This document shows, piece after piece, positions 37,051 through 46,578 of a stretch of 64,000 nucleotides of DNA. Position numbers and translations under genes: made by a program. The notes under the pieces were generated by a model that was not told the DNA's origin, searched no databases, and was given only the letters and a program-made list of their open reading frames with translations. The stretch lies in NCBI RefSeq assembly GCF_017377855.1, contig NZ_JAFREP010000008.1, forward strand, positions 124,001-188,000, in the 5' to 3' direction. The first letter of the stretch is position 1; each line of letters begins with the position of its first letter. The DNA comes from Acanthopleuribacter pedis. GTDB lineage: Bacteria > Acidobacteriota > Holophagae > Acanthopleuribacterales > Acanthopleuribacteraceae.

Positions 37051-38051
37051 CCCCCATATTGCACGCCTTATTTGACCCGCGTCTGTGGTTGCTGGTGTTT
37101 TTGTTTCAGGGCGCCACGCTCCACGCCGCCAAAAACCGTCTTTTGGTTTTGGGCCCGGACAGCTTGGGTTACGATCAGGTGCTTACCGCGCTAAACGACG
37201 AACTCGAGGATGAATTTGACATCGTCCAGCGCACGGTTCACCGGGAAACGCCCTACCGCGATTTTGAGCGACACATCCTTGAGGTTCAACCGGATCTGAT
37301 GGTGTTGATGGACAACGTGACGATTAGCTACTACCGGTTTTTCCAAGATCGCCACCGCGGCCGGCTTAAGTTTCCGCCGGCGATTGTGACCATGGCGCTG
37401 TTTGTGGATCAATCCATTCTGGGGATGGAGAATGTGGTTGGGGTGCGTTACGAGGTCCCGCCGATTTTGTCGCTGACCCACCTGCGTGCCTTAATCGATA
37501 ATCCCGTTGAGCGGGTCGGCGTTTTGTACCGCGCCGAGCATGCCAATTACTTTAACGACCAAAAAATCCTCTGCGCGCGTGAAGGGATTGAGTTGGTTGG
37601 TTACAAGGTCGAGGTCTCCTTCCAAAAGGGGGGCGGCGAAGCCATGAGTAAAATTTTTTCTAAAGAGATCCGCAACGGGCTTAAGTATCTGGTAGCTACC
37701 GAAAATGTGGATGTGTTGTTGGTGTTGAACGACAACAAGCTTTTAAATGAACGCGATGTGCGCAATGTGTGGTTGCCGCGTTTAAAGCGTTTTCGCAAGC
37801 CGATTTTGGTCGGGGTCGAAACCTTGATGGACATCCCACATTTCGGTAATTTCGGCGTTTTGCCCGATCACTATGGTTTGGGTCAGACGGTGGGGAACTT
37901 GGCCATTGAAATTAAGGAAAACGACTTTGCCCTTTTTTCGAAGGGTGCTACTGATCCGCATTCAGTGCGGAAACACCTTGATCGTAAATTTGCCAGGAAG
38001 TATTTGGATATCCAGCCCGATAAGTTAAACGAGGTTGATGTTTTGCGCTGA
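37035..38051 (+). CDS. Periplasmic ABC-type substrate-binding-like protein, paralogue of 35152
   Basis: Protein of 338 aa starting inside the previous gene behind GGGGGTGGACCA. Signal peptide LWLLVFLFQGATLHA. It shares the framework of the protein at 35152: RLLVLGPDSLGYDQVLTAL, PDLMVLMDNVTISYYRFF, VERVGVLYRAEHANYFNDQK, VDVLLVLNDNKLLNERDV, ILVGVETLMD, FGNFGVLPDHYGLGQTVGNL. These correspond to the same hinge and binding-lobe positions of the ABC_sub_bind fold. It is followed by the histidine kinase after 165 bases. Two paralogues with one PhnD-like protein between them suggest a multi-receptor sensory unit. Confidence 0.75.
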   Translation: MANAIAPILHALFDPRLWLLVFLFQGATLHAAKNRLLVLGPDSLGYDQVLTALNDELEDEFDIVQRTVHRETPYRDFERHILEVQPDLMVLMDNVTISYYRFFQDRHRGRLKFPPAIVTMALFVDQSILGMENVVGVRYEVPPILSLTHLRALIDNPVERVGVLYRAEHANYFNDQKILCAREGIELVGYKVEVSFQKGGGEAMSKIFSKEIRNGLKYLVATENVDVLLVLNDNKLLNERDVRNVWLPRLKRFRKPILVGVETLMDIPHFGNFGVLPDHYGLGQTVGNLAIEIKENDFALFSKGATDPHSVRKHLDRKFARKYLDIQPDKLNEVDVLR

Positions 38052-38216
38052 TTGAGGCATGTTCTCGGTCTCGTGCTTTCTCCACCCACCGCTTTTCCCA
38101 TTTTTGTCTTATACTTAGTGCCATCCCCCTCCCAACGTAACCGAAGGTTGCGTTTCGCTCCATTCTCGCGGAAAGCGCGAGGGCTGAGCTGATCTTCACA
38201 CGATGCTGGTTGTGCC

Positions 38217-40508
38217 ATGAACGCTGTCAAAACGATTCCACCGAACGGCAAAAGCCTGAAGCAGAAGATGATTGTCCGCAACATGATCGTGATGTTGCTG
38301 GTTTTTATCGCCGTTTTGATTTTTTACGCGCTTCAAAACTACGGTGCTTACAACCGTCAAATTGAAAAAACCACAACCAGTTTCCGGCGCAACTTGGACT
38401 CCACCTCGCGGCTGCTGATTTCCGACAAACAAAAAGCCTTGCGCACCTACGCAGAAGATAATTCGTGGACCACCTTGCGCGAGATTTTGATCGAAAACGT
38501 GCGCGGCCGTTTTGAAAATGAAAACGGGGAGGCCGTGGTTGCCGATCAGCAATCCCTGATCATGGCGGCCTACTTTCGCAATGATCGTCAGACGGTGGCC
38601 TGGGTGACCCCGGAAACACCCGACGGGGTGCCGACCGGCTTGCCGCCCGGCAAATTGCAACAAATTGAAGAAACCACCGATTGGGCGTTGTCGCTCAAGG
38701 GGATAACCCAACGCGAGGTCCAGCTCGGTGACCACCTCGTGATCCAGTATGCCACGCCGATTTACGCTTCCTCATCCGCGCTCGGCGTGGATATTGACGA
38801 TTCTCAGGAAATCGTTGACCCATCGGTTGACGCCCATGTAGGTTCGCTGGTTTACGGCTTTTCAACAGCCCAAATGGAGCGGGACTTGGCCGAGGCCAAA
38901 TCGGAATATCAAGCCGACCTACTGCGCAATCTCATGTTTCTGTTGTTGGTTTCCATCTTGGCTTTGATCGGCGGTTTCTACGCGACCCGTCGGCAAGCCG
39001 CCACCATTACCAGCCCGTTGGCCCAGTTGACCGGGGCCGCCGACAGCATTGCCTCGGGTGATTACAACGTGCGTGTCGATCTCAACAGCGGCGACGAAAT
39101 TGAGGTGCTTGCTTCCTCGTTTAACAAGATGACCACTGACCTTAAACGCAGTTACGACGAGCTGGCCGAACTCAACAAAACCTTGGAAGAGAAGGTGCAA
39201 CAGCGTACCAAGGAATTGGTGGCCAGTGAGCGCAAGTTCCGCATTCTGTTCGAGGAATCGGCCGACGCCATTCTGTTGGGCGATGAAAACGAGTTATTTG
39301 ACTGCAATCCCGCCATGCTTCGTTTGATGGGTTGTGAAGACAAAAACGTACTGCTGGCGATGAGCCCGGATGATTTGTCGCCCAAACAGCAGCCGGAGGG
39401 CGCGCTTTCCGCGGAACTGATTCGCGACAAATACAAAATGGTTTTGGAAGAGGGCTCTCAACTTTTTGAATGGACCTGCAAGCGGCTTGATAACAGTGAG
39501 TTCCCCAGTGAAATTGTTGTGACCGGTTTTGAGTTGGACGACCGACCGGTGCTGCACAAGGTTTACCGCGACATTACCGAACGAAAGAAAACCGAGGAAA
39601 TGTTGCGCAAGGCCCAGCAGCGGTTGCTGGAGACCGCCCATAGCAGCGGTATGGCTGAAATCGCCACGGGTGTGCTGCACAACATCGGCAACATCCTCAA
39701 CAGCGTTAACATTTCTACCGAGGAAATGGCGCTTACCCTAAAGAACTCTAAAGTAAAGGGTTTTCTGAAAGCCAACGACATGATTCGCAACCACAGCGGC
39801 GATTTGGGAACCTTCTTTACGTCTCATCCCAAGGGCAAGCTTATTCCGGGTTATTACCTCAGTTTGGGTGAAGCGATTAACGAAGAACAGACGACCCTCA
39901 CCGATGAGGTAACCGCGTTGATCAATAAGGTCAACATGATGCGTGACGTCATCAGTACCCAGCAGAATTATGCCAAGGCGAGCCTTTACACCGAGGATGT
40001 CTCGGTGATTGACCTCATTGAGGACTCCCTCAAGCTCAACTTGGCTTCGCTTCAGAAGCAAGGCGTGAAAATTGTCAAAAACTACACCTCCGATCCCAAG
40101 GGCAGTGTTGCCAAGGTCAAGTTGGTCCACGTGTTGACCAACCTGATCAAAAACGCCAAAGAGGCGATGCAGGAAAACGACGGCAAAAATAAGGAGCAAA
40201 TCCTCGAGTTAATCATGCGCGGTGTGGAGAACAACGAGGTGATTGTGATGGTCAAAGACAACGGGGTCGGCATCAGTCAGGAAAACAAAGACAAGATTTT
40301 CAATCACGGGTTCACCACCAAACCGACCGGACACGGTTTTGGTTTGCACACCTGCGCCAATTTCATGACGGAAATGGGCGGTACGCTGGAAGTATCCAGC
40401 GAGGGGCCGGGCAAAGGCGCCGTTTTCGAAATCCGTTTCCCCTTAGATGAGCGCGGTCCCGAGTTTCAATCGCCACCCCCAAAAGCGATGCTAAGCCAGG
40501 AAAATTAG
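38217..40508 (+). CDS. Membrane sensor histidine kinase: TM-periplasmic-TM-HAMP-PAS-kinase
   Basis: Protein of 763 aa. TM1 about 18-41; periplasmic domain to about 235; TM2 236-257; HAMP about 258-312 (ITSPLAQLTGAADSIASGDY); a coiled-coil segment; PAS about 343-465 (RILFEESADAILLGDENELF); dimerisation region with His488 in GVLHNIGNILNSV, an H-box variant common in this kinase group; ATPase domain about 610-750 (LTNLIKNAKEAM, VKDNGVGIS, GFTTKPTGHGFGLHTC). No response regulator is adjacent, so the partner is encoded elsewhere. The position after three binding-protein genes points to sensing of periplasmic ligand complexes. Confidence 0.9.
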   Translation: MNAVKTIPPNGKSLKQKMIVRNMIVMLLVFIAVLIFYALQNYGAYNRQIEKTTTSFRRNLDSTSRLLISDKQKALRTYAEDNSWTTLREILIENVRGRFENENGEAVVADQQSLIMAAYFRNDRQTVAWVTPETPDGVPTGLPPGKLQQIEETTDWALSLKGITQREVQLGDHLVIQYATPIYASSSALGVDIDDSQEIVDPSVDAHVGSLVYGFSTAQMERDLAEAKSEYQADLLRNLMFLLLVSILALIGGFYATRRQAATITSPLAQLTGAADSIASGDYNVRVDLNSGDEIEVLASSFNKMTTDLKRSYDELAELNKTLEEKVQQRTKELVASERKFRILFEESADAILLGDENELFDCNPAMLRLMGCEDKNVLLAMSPDDLSPKQQPEGALSAELIRDKYKMVLEEGSQLFEWTCKRLDNSEFPSEIVVTGFELDDRPVLHKVYRDITERKKTEEMLRKAQQRLLETAHSSGMAEIATGVLHNIGNILNSVNISTEEMALTLKNSKVKGFLKANDMIRNHSGDLGTFFTSHPKGKLIPGYYLSLGEAINEEQTTLTDEVTALINKVNMMRDVISTQQNYAKASLYTEDVSVIDLIEDSLKLNLASLQKQGVKIVKNYTSDPKGSVAKVKLVHVLTNLIKNAKEAMQENDGKNKEQILELIMRGVENNEVIVMVKDNGVGISQENKDKIFNHGFTTKPTGHGFGLHTCANFMTEMGGTLEVSSEGPGKGAVFEIRFPLDERGPEFQSPPPKAMLSQEN

Positions 40509-40608
40509 GCCGCCGGCAGACGGCCTGAAACTTTGCCGTGGTGCGCGCCCAACACGGGACGATTCGCTTGCTTTGGGCGAGGGCGGCCGTGGTTTGCCGG
40601 TGAGTTTC

Positions 40609-42834
40609 TTAACGAATGCGGTCGTATCCCAGGAAGCCGCGAACCTTTTTTAAGTTACCGATCACCTTGTCGAAGTGGGTCAGGGCGTTAACCTGGAGCA
40701 CGAACTCGAACACACCCATGCTTTTTTCGGTGTCGGTATTGGCTTTCATGTTGGATACATTGGTCTTTGCGTCGGAAATGGCGGCCGTCACGTCCGCGAT
40801 CATGCCGGGACGATCCTCGGTGTATACCCGAATGGCGACCTCGAAGACCTGATTATCCGAGGGGCCCGCCCATTCTACCGGGATCTTTCGCTCCGGTGGC
40901 ACGTTTTGGCTTTGAAGGGTTTTGCAGCCCTTTTTGTGAACCATGACCCCGCGGCCTTGGGTGATGTGTCCGACGATGGGGTCGCCCAGAATGGGGTTGC
41001 AGCATTTGGAAAGGTTGACCAGCACCTCGGGCGTGCCTTTGACCAACACCATGTTGCGCGATTTGCGGGATATGCGCTGGAAAGCTCGCTGCAAGCGGCT
41101 TTCACGAACTTGGTCGGCGGAGGGACCGGTTTCCGTTTGATCTTCGGGAAGGAAGGGTTTGACGGCCTTGTTGGGGGTAATGTTGCCGAAACCGATGGCG
41201 CTGTAGAAGTCATCGATTTTTTTGTAGCCCAGCGTCTTGAGCCGGCCCTGGATCACGTTGTTGGATATTTTTTTGAGGGGAACCTTGCAGCGTTTGAGTT
41301 CCCGTTCAAACAGGTTGCGGCCCATCTCCACCGCTTTCTCCCGCGCTCGGGCGCGCAGCCAGGCGCGGATTTTGGACCGGGCGGAGGAAGAACGGACGTA
41401 CTGAAGCCATTCCTCGCTGGGCGTTTGCCCCGCGCTGGTGATGATCTCCACGATGGAACCGCTTTGGAGCTCGCTGCGCAAGGGCACCATTTTGCCGTCG
41501 ACCTTGGCCGCCACCGCCTGGTGGCCGACCTCGGTATGGATGTGGTACGCGAAATCCAGCGGGGTTGCACCCTTGGGCAGGGTTTTGATTTCACTGTTGG
41601 GTGTGAATACCAAAATTTCGTCCGTCTGGAGTTGGCCCTTGATGGTTTCTAAGAACTCGTCGCTGTCCTGTACCTCTTTTTGTTCGTCGGCGACGCGGCG
41701 CAACCAGCTTACAAACTCGTTTTTACCGACGGAAAGCAAGCGACCGTTTTTGTACGTCCAGTGGGCCGCAACCCCTTCTTCGGCGATGCGGTGCATGGTG
41801 TGGGTACGAACCTGGACTTCGAACGGCTGGCCGCGCTCGGAAAGCAAAGTGGTGTGGATGGATTGGTACAGGTTGGATTTGGGCGTGGCGATAAAATCCT
41901 TAATCCGGCCCGGGATGTGGCGCCACTTGGAGTGGAGCAGGCCGAACATTTTGTAACAGTCGCCAACCGAGTGGGTGAGGATGCGGAACGCATAATAATC
42001 GTAAAGGCCGTCGAGCGTACATTTTTTGCGGCGCATTTTGCGGTAGATCGAATAGTGGCTTTTGATGCGTGAGGAGACGTCGCCTTGCACATCAAATTCT
42101 TCCATCAACCCTTCCATTTCGTGTGCGATGCTTTCGAGCACGCCTTTGTTGCTGCGTTCGCGATCGGTAAGCTGTTTGTCCAATTCGGCGTAAGCGTCGG
42201 GTTCCATGTGCAGGAATGAGAGCCGTTCCAGCTCCAGTTTGAGGTTGCTCATACCGATGCGGTGCGCCAGCGGGGTGTAAATATCCAAGGTCTCCTGGCT
42301 GATGCGGCGGCGTTTTTCTTCGCCCAAATGGCCCAGGGTCGACATGTTGTGGCAGCGGTCCGCGAGTTTGACGACCAAAACACGAATATCCTCGGACATG
42401 GCGAGGATCATCTTGCGGTAGTTTTCCGCTTGGGCTTGATCTTTGTTTTGGAACTTGACCTTACCGATTTTGGTGACGCCGTCGACAATCCGTGCCAGCC
42501 CTTTGCCAAAGTGTTTTTCCAACTGACTGACTTCGACCTCACAATCTTCGACCACGTCGTGGAGGAACCCGGCCGCTACCGTTTCCAAGTCCAGTTTGCG
42601 CTCGGCCAGAATATAGGCCACGGCAACCGGATGGATGATGTAGGGTTCGCCGGATTTACGGGTCTGGCCCTCGTGTGCTTGGTGGGCGAACGCGTGGGCG
42701 CGGCGCAAATAATCGGCGTCGGCGTCGGGGTGATTCTCTAGGAAGACGCGTACCACATCGTCAACGGTGCGGTTTTTGGTCTTGGACAGACCCGCCCACT
42801 CCTTGATTGCCGATAGTTGTTCTTTTAAGGTCAT
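40609..42834 (-). CDS. rel: Bifunctional (p)ppGpp synthetase/hydrolase, Rel/SpoT type
   Basis: Protein of 741 aa with the standard long RSH layout. The hydrolase HD domain carries HD at 92-93 in FLHDVVEDCE and HPVAVAYILAE; the synthetase domain has SIYRKMRRKK, LYDYYAFRI and SNLYQSIHTTL; a TGS domain follows near 400 (LPKGATPLDFAYHIHTEVG), then the helical/zinc-finger region with NLSKCCNPILGDPIVGHIT, and an ACT domain at the end (DRPGMIADVTAAISD). Both active sites look intact, so it should make and degrade the stringent-response alarmone. It is a single gene, convergent with the histidine kinase. Confidence 0.95.
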   Translation of the reverse strand: MTLKEQLSAIKEWAGLSKTKNRTVDDVVRVFLENHPDADADYLRRAHAFAHQAHEGQTRKSGEPYIIHPVAVAYILAERKLDLETVAAGFLHDVVEDCEVEVSQLEKHFGKGLARIVDGVTKIGKVKFQNKDQAQAENYRKMILAMSEDIRVLVVKLADRCHNMSTLGHLGEEKRRRISQETLDIYTPLAHRIGMSNLKLELERLSFLHMEPDAYAELDKQLTDRERSNKGVLESIAHEMEGLMEEFDVQGDVSSRIKSHYSIYRKMRRKKCTLDGLYDYYAFRILTHSVGDCYKMFGLLHSKWRHIPGRIKDFIATPKSNLYQSIHTTLLSERGQPFEVQVRTHTMHRIAEEGVAAHWTYKNGRLLSVGKNEFVSWLRRVADEQKEVQDSDEFLETIKGQLQTDEILVFTPNSEIKTLPKGATPLDFAYHIHTEVGHQAVAAKVDGKMVPLRSELQSGSIVEIITSAGQTPSEEWLQYVRSSSARSKIRAWLRARAREKAVEMGRNLFERELKRCKVPLKKISNNVIQGRLKTLGYKKIDDFYSAIGFGNITPNKAVKPFLPEDQTETGPSADQVRESRLQRAFQRISRKSRNMVLVKGTPEVLVNLSKCCNPILGDPIVGHITQGRGVMVHKKGCKTLQSQNVPPERKIPVEWAGPSDNQVFEVAIRVYTEDRPGMIADVTAAISDAKTNVSNMKANTDTEKSMGVFEFVLQVNALTHFDKVIGNLKKVRGFLGYDRIR

Positions 42835-43057
42835 ATGTCCGCCGAAACCAGGGCGCCCACGTGATTGGGCTCGGTGTTGGTCCGTGACCGTGGAGCATGA
42901 GGGCTGTTTTGCGCGTTGAACCGTTGACCAGGAAAAACGCGAGAAGGTTTTGCAGCATTGTACAGGTTTTGTAAGGGAATGGGAGCCGACAAATAAAAAA
43001 GTCGTGAAAAGATTCAGCGAGGGGTGTTCAAAAGCGTCCTGTTTGCCGTGTGTGCAT

Positions 43058-43101
43058 AAAAAAAGGACGCTTACAAAACCTGCTTGTAAGCGTCCTTTTT
43101 T
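43058..43101. terminator. Bidirectional intrinsic terminator after secF
   Basis: AAGGACGCTTACAA and its exact complement TTGTAAGCGTCCTT enclose the loop AACCTGC, with A-tract before and T-tract after. It is symmetrical and can end transcripts from either strand. It lies 42 bases after the secF stop on the minus strand. The rest of the 308-bp gap (42835-43142) shows nothing else. Confidence 0.9.
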
Positions 43102-43142
43102 AGAAAATGTTGCTCACGAATGAGCGGGTTGGCGAACCCGTG

Positions 43143-44549
43143 TTAGCTGTCGATGGGGCGTGAAGCGTGCCACAACAGCAGGGTGGGGCTGGCCACAAAA
43201 ATCGAAGAGTAGGTACCGATCACGATGCCGATCAAAAGGGGCAAGGCGAAATCTTCGAGCGTGGCGTTGTTGGAGAACCAGTAGATGACACCGACAACGA
43301 AGAAGGTCGTCAAGGAGGTCACGATGGTACGGCTCAGGGTTTGGTTGATGGAGCGGTTCATGTGGTCGACGACCTGACCGCCCTTGGCCGCATTCAGGTT
43401 TTCGCGAATGCGGTCAAACACAACGATGGTGTCGTTCAGTGAGTAACCAACGATGGTCAAAAACGCGGCAACAACGGGGTTGGACAGTTCGGAGCCAAGC
43501 ACTTGGCCGGCAATGGCGAACACGCCCAGGGCGATGACGACGTCGTGAACCAGGGCCACGACGGATGCGACCGCGTAACCCAGGCGGAACCGGAACGCGA
43601 TGTAGATCAGGATGCCGATCAAAGCCAGGATGATTGCCTCGGCCGCCTCGGTCAACTGCTCAGAGGCAATTGAGGGTGAGAAGGTTTCGTTCGAAACGAT
43701 GCGGAAGCTGCCCAGCATGAAGTTCTTTTCGAAGAACTGTTGCAAGCCTGCCTTGTCTTCGTTGGCCCGCAAGGTGATCGCCTCGGTCATGGTCGCGAAA
43801 TCTTTGACGAAGTCGTCTTTGCTTTCGCGGTAGGCGATGATGTCACGGGCAACGTCCTCGTAATGTTCCGTGGAGGCGCGGTTCAAAGGATTTTTCTCGC
43901 GCAGCAACACGGCGAGGAGGTCCTCGGTGGTGCGGTTCAGCGCGGGGGTGAGCAGCAGCAAGGTTTGGCTCAGTTTGAGTTGCTTGTCGGCGTCGGTTTC
44001 AACCGCGGCGGCCAGGGCTTCGATGTCGGCCACTTCGCCGTCCAGCGCGCTGACGATTTGACCCGCGAGGGTGCCGTAGGTCGATTGCTTTTCAGCATCG
44101 GTCCCTTCGACCAGGAAGGGGTTTTGGGCGACCAAACCCTCGGCGATGGTTTGTTGACCGAGGCCTTGCAGCAGCGCAATGCGCTTGGCTTCGGCGTCGA
44201 AAAATGAACCGAACGCTTTTTCCAAGCCGCGCAGACGGGCAAGTGAGGCTTCGCCTTCTTTCCCTTCGGCGACTTCGGGGTTTTTGATTTTGACGCTGTA
44301 CTCTTTGTTGAATTCAGGGTCCATGCTGGCCAGTGAGGCTTTGTTATCGACCTGGCTAATTTGGGCGCGCAGGTCGGCGATTTGCACGTCGCCGGTTTCA
44401 AATTGAACGGTGAGTTTGGTGCCGCCTTCGTAGTCGACGCTTTTTTCAATGCCGACGGTGAAGATCACGCCGAGTGAGGCAATGAACAGGATGACGGAGA
44501 GCAGCCCAAAAGCGCCGCGTTTTTCCATAAACTGAATTTCGCGCATCAT
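43143..44549 (-). CDS. secF: Protein translocase subunit SecF with enlarged periplasmic domain
   Basis: Protein of 468 aa from the ATG at 44549 (GGAGG nine bases upstream); a longer frame to 44597 overlaps secD and lacks a site. TM1 (FGLLSVILFIASLGVIFTVG) precedes YEGGTKLTVQFE; TM2-TM6 (AIILALIGILIYIAFRFRLG; VVALVHDVVIALGVFAIAG; VGYSLNDTIVVFDRIREN) have the SecF signatures. The usual length is about 300-320 aa. The extra ~150 residues are a helical, Ala/Glu/Leu-rich insertion in the first periplasmic domain (about 80-250). It uses the proton gradient with SecD to complete export of secreted proteins. Confidence 0.95.
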   Translation of the reverse strand: MMREIQFMEKRGAFGLLSVILFIASLGVIFTVGIEKSVDYEGGTKLTVQFETGDVQIADLRAQISQVDNKASLASMDPEFNKEYSVKIKNPEVAEGKEGEASLARLRGLEKAFGSFFDAEAKRIALLQGLGQQTIAEGLVAQNPFLVEGTDAEKQSTYGTLAGQIVSALDGEVADIEALAAAVETDADKQLKLSQTLLLLTPALNRTTEDLLAVLLREKNPLNRASTEHYEDVARDIIAYRESKDDFVKDFATMTEAITLRANEDKAGLQQFFEKNFMLGSFRIVSNETFSPSIASEQLTEAAEAIILALIGILIYIAFRFRLGYAVASVVALVHDVVIALGVFAIAGQVLGSELSNPVVAAFLTIVGYSLNDTIVVFDRIRENLNAAKGGQVVDHMNRSINQTLSRTIVTSLTTFFVVGVIYWFSNNATLEDFALPLLIGIVIGTYSSIFVASPTLLLWHASRPIDS

Positions 44550-44568
44550 TGTGTTGTTCCTCCGTGGA

Positions 44569-46176
44569 TTATTGGGGTGAGGTCGCGGCGGCGCCACGCC
44601 ACAACGGCCAGATGGATAGGGTGCGATGGGTGGTACTGCTGCGCAGGTAGGTCATGAAGAAGGTACGTGAGCAGAAGACGGCCGTGAAGATGGAGCACAC
44701 GATACCGATCATCAGCATGATCGCAAAACCTTTGATGGGGCCTTCGCCAAGGAGCAGCAAACAGAAGGCCGCGATGAAGGTCGTGATGTTGGCGTCAAGG
44801 ATGGTGACAAAGGCGGACTGGTAACCGATGTCGACCGCGTTTTTCACGGCCGTCCCTTGCCTTAGCTCTTCGCGTATCTTCTCGAAGATCAGCACGTTGG
44901 CGTCAACCGCCATACCGATGGTGAGGATGAAACCGGCGATACCGGGCAAGGTCAGGATGGCGTCGATTCCGGCCAACATACCCAGCATCAACAACAAGTT
45001 GATGAACAAGGCGCAGATGGCGAACAGGCCGGCGATACGGTAGTAAATCACGATGAACACCATGACGGCGCCGAAACCGATGACGGCGGCGGTGGTACCC
45101 TGACGGATGGCGTCGCGACCCAAGGTGGGACCGATCACGCGTTCTTCCAAAATGCGAACCGAGGCGGGCAGGCTGCCGGATTTGATTTGCAGGATTTTGT
45201 CGTCGACCTCACCGGCGGAGAAGCTGCCGCTGATCACGAACGAGTTGCTCAAACGTTGGCGAATGACGGGCGCGGTCAAAACCTTGCCGTCCAAAATAAC
45301 CGCCAACTGACGGCCTACCGCGTCGGGTTGGCCGGTCACGCTATCCATGATTTGGCCGCCCGCGCGGTCGAGGTTGATGCCGATGGCGGGGAAGCCGGTT
45401 TCGTCGCGAGACGCCATGACGCGGCTGACATTGGAAGCGGTCATCATGACGGGTTCCAACAGGTAGAAACCTTCGCCTTCTTTCATGGGCAGAATTTTGT
45501 AACCGGGTTTGAGGTAGGGCTGCAGTTCTTCCGCGCGTTGGGCGAAGTTGAGTGCGCCTTTGGCGACCATGCGCCATTCCAGTTGGCCGGGTTCTTTGAC
45601 CAGCTTCTGGACACGGGCTTGGTCGTCGGTGCCGGCCAGTTCGACAACGATGCGGTTGGTGCCGACCACTTGGTTGATGTTGGGCTCGGAAACGCCCAAC
45701 TGGTCAATCCGGTTTTGAATTTTGTAAACCGTTTGGGTGACGGCGTCCTTTTTGACATCGTCAATCGCGCCTTCGCGCAAGGTCAGGGTGAGCTGGTTGG
45801 CATCACCGCGGATGTCCCAACGGTCGCGGTACAAACGCTTGACCTCGGGAACCACCTCTTGGTTGATGGTGCTGCCCAGGTTCGCCAAGACGACGCGGCG
45901 TTCTTTAATTTGAGGATCGGAACTGCCGACCGTCATGTTTTCGGCTTCCAAGCTGGCTTTGATGGTACCGGCTTGCTCCTCAACGTAGTGGTCGACGGCA
46001 TCCTCGACATCCACTTCCAATTGCATGAAGATCCCGCCCTTGAGGTCGAGGCCGAGCTGGATGTTTTTGGTAATGTTGTCGGTCGAGAATGTCCAACTGT
46101 CTTCGGTTTCGTGCGAGAGCAGCACATAGCCGCTATAGACAATGGCCACTGCGATGACAATCCATCTAGTTTTCAT
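44569..46176 (-). CDS. secD: Protein translocase subunit SecD
   Basis: Protein of 535 aa; ATG behind AAGGAGTTAACCC. TM1 at residues 4-21, then LGLDLKGGIFMQLEVD, the large periplasmic region, and the conserved block GGQIMDSVTGQPDAVGRQLA. The C-terminal five-helix bundle has VIGPTLGRDAIRQGT, GFILTIGMAVDANVLIFEKI and NAVDIGYQSAFVTILDANIT. It partners SecF at the SecYEG channel in the inner membrane. secF starts 19 bases after its stop. Confidence 0.96.
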   Translation of the reverse strand: MKTRWIVIAVAIVYSGYVLLSHETEDSWTFSTDNITKNIQLGLDLKGGIFMQLEVDVEDAVDHYVEEQAGTIKASLEAENMTVGSSDPQIKERRVVLANLGSTINQEVVPEVKRLYRDRWDIRGDANQLTLTLREGAIDDVKKDAVTQTVYKIQNRIDQLGVSEPNINQVVGTNRIVVELAGTDDQARVQKLVKEPGQLEWRMVAKGALNFAQRAEELQPYLKPGYKILPMKEGEGFYLLEPVMMTASNVSRVMASRDETGFPAIGINLDRAGGQIMDSVTGQPDAVGRQLAVILDGKVLTAPVIRQRLSNSFVISGSFSAGEVDDKILQIKSGSLPASVRILEERVIGPTLGRDAIRQGTTAAVIGFGAVMVFIVIYYRIAGLFAICALFINLLLMLGMLAGIDAILTLPGIAGFILTIGMAVDANVLIFEKIREELRQGTAVKNAVDIGYQSAFVTILDANITTFIAAFCLLLLGEGPIKGFAIMLMIGIVCSIFTAVFCSRTFFMTYLRSSTTHRTLSIWPLWRGAAATSPQ

Positions 46177-46251
46177 GGGTTAACTCCTTGACCGATGTCT
46201 CGACCGCGGTCTGCGTGCCGGCGTTCAGGTTCTGCCACCTTTGACCGATGA

Positions 46252-46578
46252 TCATTTCGAGGCCCCCTCATCATTGAGTGGTTGGGGACCGGTAATCGCG
46301 GAGCGAGTCATTTTGATTTTGGTTTTATCGTGAACTTTGAGGATGACCACCTGTTGATCGACCGAATCGATTTCGCCCCACACCCCACCGGATGTGATGA
46401 CTTTGTCGCCTTTTTTCAGGTTGTCCACATAACGTTGCTGCTCTTTTTGCTGCTTGATCTGGGGACGCATGATCAAAAAGTAAAAAATGGCGATCATGCC
46501 GACAATCGGTGCGATCTGGAACCAGAGTGGCGGGGCACCGCCGCCTTCGAAATAGAAAAATGCCAGGTTTAGCCACAT
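46252..46578 (-). CDS. yajC: SecYEG accessory subunit YajC
   Basis: Protein of 108 aa with one membrane helix (IAPIVGMIAIFYFLIMRPQ) followed by the conserved QQKEQQRYVDNLKKGDKVIT and the SGGVWGEIDSVDQQVVIL beta domain. The start overlaps the end of tgt by 10 bases and secD follows, the order known from many bacteria (tgt-yajC-secD-secF). Confidence 0.95.
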   Translation of the reverse strand: MWLNLAFFYFEGGGAPPLWFQIAPIVGMIAIFYFLIMRPQIKQQKEQQRYVDNLKKGDKVITSGGVWGEIDSVDQQVVILKVHDKTKIKMTRSAITGPQPLNDEGASK

